A DNA stretch of 64,000 nucleotides, from assembly GCA_002471275.1 (NCBI GenBank), contig DKPQ01000001.1, positions 92,313 to 156,312 on the forward strand, in the 5' to 3' direction. A program made the position numbers and the translations under genes. This DNA is from Flammeovirgaceae bacterium UBA7330 (lineage in GTDB: Bacteria > Bacteroidota > Bacteroidia > Cytophagales > Cyclobacteriaceae). This document shows, piece after piece, positions 60,127 to 64,000 of this stretch (the first letter of the stretch is position 1; the number at the start of each line of letters is the position of its first letter). The notes under the pieces were generated by a model. It was not told where the DNA came from. It made no database searches and was given only the letters and a program-made list of their open reading frames with translations.

Positions 60127-61725
60127 TCATTTTCTGAGCTCAGCCACCTCGACAGGAGTGATTAAACTGGCGTTGTTGCCGAAACTACCTCTGATATAGG
60201 TGAGCACACTGGCGATCTCCTGATCAGATAATAGCGATTTAAATCCGGGCATTTCCTGGTGGTACTTCTTCCCATTCACTTCGATTTCTCCTGAAATACC
60301 TTCCAGTACAGCCCCGATCAATCGTTCTTTATCCCCGGTTACCCACTCAGTATCTGCAAGCGGAGGAAACAGTCCCGCTACCCCCTGACCTTTATCAAGG
60401 TGACAGCTGGCACAGTTTCTCGTATAAATTTCCAGGCCGGATTGCAGCGTGGATGCTGATGGGAATTCGTAGACCAGACTGTCTTCCCTGAAAATGGTGC
60501 CTTCGGGTTGTGGATCCTGGTCATTAATCCTGGAGATCATGATGATTCGGTCATCTTTTGGCGTGGGAAAGCTATCATACATCCAGGGTTGACTTTTGGG
60601 ATGCCAGTCATGATTGCTGGTGGAAATAATAATGCTGCCGGAGGGTGATACCACTACGTCCCGGATCCTGCCCAGTACTTTTTGCAGATAGATTCTTTGT
60701 TCAATTACTTCCACTCCTGATTCGTTGAGGGAGAGTACAGATAAGAACTGCGCTTTTAAGGTGCCGACCAGCAGACTGTTTTTCCATTCCGGGATTTGAT
60801 CATGATGATAGTATGCTATGCCTGCCGGAGCCACAGTCGGAGTCCATGTCTGGATAGGCTCAGTGATTTCATGAGCCTGGCAAGCCGCTAATTCAGCTTC
60901 TGTATTGCAATATCCTTCCACCAACGGCCAGCCATAGTTGTGTTTCTTCTGCAGGATGTTTACCTCATCATCATTGTTGGGACCATGGTCTGAGCAATAA
61001 AGTTGCCCATTTTGCCCATATGTGAGCCCCTGGCTGTTTCTCACGCCAATGGCATAGGCATAGCTGTCAGGATAGGGATTATCATCAGGAATGCTGCCAT
61101 CCAGGTTCATGCGTAGCAGCTTTCCTGAAAGTGATCCAGGGTCCTGGCTGTTCATTTTCTTTCCGGCATCCCCCATGGTCATCAAAAGCTTGTCATCCGG
61201 GCTGATGATCATCCTGGATCCATTGTGATAGGTTTGACCCGGGATCTCATCCAGCAGGACAGTGTCAAAATCCAGTTTCTCATTTTGAGAATCAAATCGG
61301 TAGGCGGCAACCCGGGATTTGATCAGGGTGTCAGCAGCCTCCATCTTCAGGTAATTATAGTGCAGGAAGACCACCGGGGTATTTTCAAAATCAGGATGTA
61401 AGGTCATACTCAGCAACCCCCTGGATTTTTGATAGTGCACATCGTCCAAAGTCAGCAACAACGACTTTTTTCCTGTTCCAAGGTCCAGATACCTAACCGT
61501 ACCTTTTTGCTCGGTGAACCACAGTTTATTCCCTGGTCCGAGATGGAGGTCCCAGGGCACTTCCAGGTTTTCGGCCATCACACTCATCCTTAGCCTGCTG
61601 CTATCCAGCACTAAAGTTCCTATTGGAGACCCTTCAAATGATGATTTAGAACCCTCCTGACAGCCAAACTGAAGGAGCACCACTCCCAGGAGTAGTGCAA
61701 CTCTTCCCCTCACGCTTTTTCCCAT
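60127..61725 (-). CDS. PQQ-type sugar dehydrogenase fused to cytochrome c, lipoprotein
   Basis: A 532-residue lipoprotein (signal ending LLQFGCQEG). Residues 40-400 are a soluble glucose dehydrogenase-like propeller: MAENLEVPWDLHLGPGNKLWFTEQ, LLSMTLHPDFENT, GDAGKKMNSQDP, IGVRNSQGLTYG and NYGWPLVEGYC are recognisable, with the usual His and Asp residues. The C-terminal 100 residues are a cytochrome c: heme motif CASCH near 436 and probable sixth ligand Met in QEMPGFKSLLSD near 495. Electrons from periplasmic sugar oxidation would thus go straight into the cytochrome pool. It overlaps the upstream isomerase gene by 16 bases. Confidence 0.88.
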   Translation of the reverse strand: MGKSVRGRVALLLGVVLLQFGCQEGSKSSFEGSPIGTLVLDSSRLRMSVMAENLEVPWDLHLGPGNKLWFTEQKGTVRYLDLGTGKKSLLLTLDDVHYQKSRGLLSMTLHPDFENTPVVFLHYNYLKMEAADTLIKSRVAAYRFDSQNEKLDFDTVLLDEIPGQTYHNGSRMIISPDDKLLMTMGDAGKKMNSQDPGSLSGKLLRMNLDGSIPDDNPYPDSYAYAIGVRNSQGLTYGQNGQLYCSDHGPNNDDEVNILQKKHNYGWPLVEGYCNTEAELAACQAHEITEPIQTWTPTVAPAGIAYYHHDQIPEWKNSLLVGTLKAQFLSVLSLNESGVEVIEQRIYLQKVLGRIRDVVVSPSGSIIISTSNHDWHPKSQPWMYDSFPTPKDDRIIMISRINDQDPQPEGTIFREDSLVYEFPSASTLQSGLEIYTRNCASCHLDKGQGVAGLFPPLADTEWVTGDKERLIGAVLEGISGEIEVNGKKYHQEMPGFKSLLSDQEIASVLTYIRGSFGNNASLITPVEVAELRK

Positions 61726-62651
61726 AGCGTCCGAGCAGTCTTTAAATCTTTGATCATGGCTTCGTAGACTTTGTCACGAGAAATAGAGATGTCTTTCTTT
61801 CCATGTTCCGCACCTCCCAGGTCATATTCCAGGTGTAGCGAAACAGGCACATTGATGTTGTTGGCTTTCAGTATTTTGAAGTAAGCATCAAAATCAACCA
61901 TGCCTTCTCCCATAGGTGTATTTACCGGTTTCCACTGGTTGTCTACCTGAGCCCACTTAAAATCTTTCAGGACGATGGTGTTGATGCGCTCTTTGATAAG
62001 CCTTAAACTTGTTTTCCATGAAAGGCCTCCTTCTACCACAGCATGTCTGATGTCAAATTGGCAACCCACATGTGGTAAAGAAGTTTTAGCCAGAATATTT
62101 TGTACTTCCCACAGGGAGGCACCGGCATAGTTGGCTCCAGAGTGGTTTTGGTAAGACCCGTAAATCCCCACTTCTTCATTCTGCCGGGCTATTTCCTGCA
62201 TTTTCTTGTTGTATCCTTTGGCAGCTTCCACAATGGATCCGGATTCCGGATATTTAAACCATCCCAGCCGATAGTATTTGATGCCGTTTTCGGCTGCTGC
62301 CCGGAGCAACGTTTTGTTCACAGGGTCCTGGACGTCGGTGATGGCTGTTGTCATCATTTTTGGCTCCAGACCGGCCAGTTTCAATCCCTCAACAGCCTTA
62401 GGTAAGTCTTTTTCTACATTTTCAGGTAATACATGACCTTTGGGGCGCACGGTGAGGTCAGCTCCTGCGAATCCCATCTCCTTTACCATTTTCCCCAGCT
62501 CCTTATAATCCAGAAACTGCAGATGCTTCGAAAACACATGGATCTCCAGGTCTTTAGGTGCATCGGTAGCAGGTGCAGCCATCATCCCGGTTGGGAGAAA
62601 GGGGAGGGCACCGGCCACGGCAGAATAATGGATGAAATCTCTTCGCTTCAT
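61710..62651 (-). CDS. TIM-barrel sugar isomerase/epimerase with Tat-type signal
   Basis: A 313-residue protein of the xylose-isomerase-like/AP-endonuclease 2 superfamily. The N-terminus MKRRDFIHYSAVAGALPFL carries the twin-arginine motif RRDF followed by a mildly hydrophobic stretch, so folded export is likely. Barrel landmarks are GFAGADLTVRPKGHVLPENV near 55-75, HVGCQFDIRHAVVEGG near 196-211 with metal ligands and VSLHLEYDLGG near 275-285. The metal-binding Glu and His residues appear to be kept. It is the first gene in a two-gene unit with the sugar dehydrogenase, which suggests a shared sugar pathway. Confidence 0.85.
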   Translation of the reverse strand: MKRRDFIHYSAVAGALPFLPTGMMAAPATDAPKDLEIHVFSKHLQFLDYKELGKMVKEMGFAGADLTVRPKGHVLPENVEKDLPKAVEGLKLAGLEPKMMTTAITDVQDPVNKTLLRAAAENGIKYYRLGWFKYPESGSIVEAAKGYNKKMQEIARQNEEVGIYGSYQNHSGANYAGASLWEVQNILAKTSLPHVGCQFDIRHAVVEGGLSWKTSLRLIKERINTIVLKDFKWAQVDNQWKPVNTPMGEGMVDFDAYFKILKANNINVPVSLHLEYDLGGAEHGKKDISISRDKVYEAMIKDLKTARTLWEKA

Positions 62652-62966
62652 GGGTGTTTGGGTTGTTTCAGCGAAAAATTAAGGAAATTTTCACCAAGAA
62701 GCAGTGACTGCAGCGTAGAAACTAAAAGTATTCACAGAATTAGTTTGGGTTCAGATATCTGAAAAGATCTATAAAGCTACGGATTCTCTACCCAGGGTTT
62801 GACCTTTGCCCAAGGTCTGTTCCCAGTACAAGCAAGGAGTGTCTTTGTCCTGAGGGGACAGGCCATGGTGTGAAGAGTCAAAATTTCGAGACATGCATTA
62901 GTGCATTAGTGGCTAAGCGCGAACTCTGATGGCCACCGAACTCAGACGGTAACCTTGCATGGCGGG
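62652..62966. other. Gene-free gap with small hairpin GACCTT-TGCCC-AAGGTC
   Basis: The 315 bases contain no convincing ORF. A 6-bp hairpin at 62801-62817 and a second short one around TGTCC..GGACA near 62850 are visible, similar in style to the hairpins at 63.5 kb. A GCATTAGT word is repeated in tandem near 62895-62912. Confidence 0.5.
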
Positions 62967-63200
62967 TTAAATCTTACCCAATAACTCAATAAATTCCTCT
63001 GGTGTAACTTCAATCTGTCGGAGTATGGATCTGAGCAATGAACGGCTTAAGTCTCGACCTTGATGGTGAGGAATAGTGGTGTATCTTCCGTCGGGGTGTC
63101 TGTAAAATATATGGCTTCCTTTTTGACGCTTTATCTCAAATCCGAGTAACAGCAATACTTTTTCCAGGACCTTGGCATCTACCAGGGGTAGTTTACTCAT
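62967..63200 (-). CDS. hicA: HicA-type mRNA interferase toxin
   Basis: A 77-residue toxin of the double-stranded-RNA-binding-like HicA fold. The catalytic His30 is in the usual setting KRQKGSHIFYRHPDG, followed by YTTIPHHQGRDLSRSLLRSILRQ. HicA cleaves mRNA when not held by HicB. The gene overlaps hicB by 4 bases (ATGA), so translation is coupled. The order hicB-hicA is the reverse of the classic E. coli locus but common in other phyla. Confidence 0.92.
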   Translation of the reverse strand: MSKLPLVDAKVLEKVLLLLGFEIKRQKGSHIFYRHPDGRYTTIPHHQGRDLSRSLLRSILRQIEVTPEEFIELLGKI

Positions 63201-63424
63201 ATAGCAACGGATATCTGTTGAAAACCAACAAACTCAGATAGATTTGTGAGCTCTTCGGGGGTGAGTTCCTCCAGACACAGCTCTATGACTTCTTTGAGGT
63301 TTTCTTGTAATTCATCCAAACTAGCCCCCTGAGTATGGGCACCAGGAAGATTAGGAACAATGCCAATATAAAGGCCAGTCTCCTTATCTCGTTCTATTTG
63401 CGCTGTAAACTGGTAATTCTTCAT
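63197..63424 (-). CDS. hicB: HicB-family antitoxin
   Basis: A 75-residue antitoxin with the partial RNase H-like HicB fold: FTAQIERDKETGLYIGIVPNLPGAHTQGASLDELQENLKEVIEL is nearly the family consensus, split here only by its position in the chain. There is no room for a C-terminal DNA-binding helix-turn-helix or ribbon, so this HicB may not regulate transcription by itself. It stands first in the pair. Confidence 0.9.
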   Translation of the reverse strand: MKNYQFTAQIERDKETGLYIGIVPNLPGAHTQGASLDELQENLKEVIELCLEELTPEELTNLSEFVGFQQISVAI

Positions 63425-63502
63425 TTATATCTTAAAAGTAACTATAATTTGATTTAACGTAAATTATTTTAGACAGATGTCATTATTCTAAATAGAAGGA
63501 TT

Positions 63503-63736
63503 GAAGTGCTGTACTTCTCGTAAACTCAGTCGGCAACACCTGACAAAGTCGAGCGACTGAGGGTAGTGACATACAATCCTGAGGGCATACTCTATGCTCT
63601 TCGACATGTTCCGAAGGGCATGTCGAAGGCAGATGGTTTGGAATCCAGATTCCATTCCCGGAACGTTTTTCGTCGTAGTCGGATGTTTCCATCCGGCTGG
63701 CAGAGCGACTTCTTAGGTCGGTGTCTCACCGACCTA
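63503..63736. repeat. Cluster of five hairpins (REP/BIME-like)
   Basis: In 230 bases there are five inverted repeats: GAAGT/ACTTC (63503-63517), CTCAGTCG/CGACTGAG (63525-63561), CTTCGACATG/CATGTCGAAG (63599-63628), CGGATG/CATCCG (63680-63695) and TAGGTCGGTG-TCT-CACCGACCTA (63714-63736). Stems of up to 10 bp are perfect, none has a T-run, and no credible gene covers them. The set lies upstream of hicB. It resembles a mosaic of repeated extragenic palindromes. Confidence 0.65.
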
Positions 63737-64000
63737 CAGCCATACCAGGTATTACATCTCCATCATCTTCAAACCCTTTCAAATTCACGAAAAAGCTTAT
63801 CTTAGGTGGGTAATACAGATAACGTATCCGTTTTTAATCACTTATAAGAGTTTATTGTCGTTTAAAAATGGGTAAGTTGTTGGTATTGAAAGGATTAATT
63901 GAAAAAGGATAATAGTGGTTATAGTGCATGCATTATAACTATATGTTGGGAGGCATTCCCGCTTCGAAATAATTAATTAAAGAGACTGTTCAGAAAAGTG
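63737..64000. other. Gene-free end of window
   Basis: AT-rich DNA with no ORF I can support. It contains the 22-base palindrome at 63918-63939. The next gene lies beyond the window. Confidence 0.5.
63918..63939. repeat. 22-base imperfect palindrome GTTATAGTGCA/TGCATTATAAC
   Basis: The two 11-base halves are reverse complements with a single mismatch and no spacer. Such a form suits a dimeric regulator. No gene start is in view, so its target would be beyond the window's right edge. Confidence 0.4.

Noticed and set aside
63566..63805. Rightward 79-codon frame across the hairpin cluster
   Set aside because: It runs through several perfect palindromes and its product shows no protein-like pattern.

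Overview
The window reads as chromosomal DNA of a free-living, aerobic member of the Bacteroidota, most likely order Cytophagales (inference from gene content; no 16S or other phylogenetic marker was run). The pointers are family-level: DUF4290 next to murA, a DUF2851 protein, a long PurF-type amidotransferase, many lipoprotein signal peptides ending in a Cys, a LolA-like carrier, FG-GAP/VCBS and receptor-L-like surface lipoproteins, few clear Shine-Dalgarno sequences, and some candidate -7 boxes of the TAnnTTTG type. I see no rRNA, tRNA, CRISPR array, integrase, transposase or phage gene.

Layout. 1-6.9 kb: a truncated subtilase, Xaa-Pro aminopeptidase, DUF4290-murA, an AGE-family epimerase lipoprotein and a possible 30-residue membrane miniprotein. 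7-18.4 kb: mostly minus-strand housekeeping genes (nucleoside phosphorylase, trhO, a NeuD/PglD-like acyltransferase, a polytopic membrane protein, DUF2851, pyrF, a LolA-like gene, ftsK, pyrD, a bestrophin-like channel). 18.6-36 kb: a mixed accessory region with a class IV aminotransferase, an M49-like peptidase, a GH5-like hydrolase, a MntA/HepT toxin-antitoxin pair set among octamer repeats, surface lipoproteins, a cupin, serine hydrolases, a sorbosone-dehydrogenase-like propeller and a PcrA/UvrD helicase. 36-40.6 kb: a tiny His/Arg-rich exported protein, a LOG-family protein, cystathionine beta-synthase and a large beta-lactamase-fold hydrolase. 40.7-48.6 kb: nuoHIJKLMN, the membrane arm of respiratory complex I plus NuoI, without nuoA-G. 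48.6-57.7 kb: PurF-like enzyme, YdjC-type deacetylase, galK, gluconolactonase-like lipoprotein, double thioredoxin-fold protein, a histidine kinase/response regulator pair and a small exported repeat protein. 58-62.7 kb: sugar-related genes (ThuA, galM, PQQ-type sugar dehydrogenase fused to cytochrome c, TIM-barrel isomerase). 63-64 kb: a hicB-hicA pair beside a cluster of hairpins.

How the genes work together. pyrF and pyrD both serve UMP synthesis; galK and galM feed the Leloir pathway; two soluble-dehydrogenase-like propellers, a gluconolactonase-like protein and a TIM-barrel isomerase suggest periplasmic sugar oxidation. Complex I and the cytochrome c domain indicate a respiratory lifestyle.

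The most unusual signal is a pair of near-identical 44-base leaders 7.4 kb apart (29001-29044 and 36453-36496). Each carries a 6-codon mini-ORF encoding MCPIKN and an inverted repeat that would pair with the start codon of the small gene that follows. Other points worth attention are a NuoI with a long Pro/Lys/Ala-rich tail, a MurA with Asp in place of the fosfomycin-target Cys, a KGPxxKN-repeat protein downstream of a two-component system with helically phased TTACGTATTT repeats, and several clusters of small palindromes.
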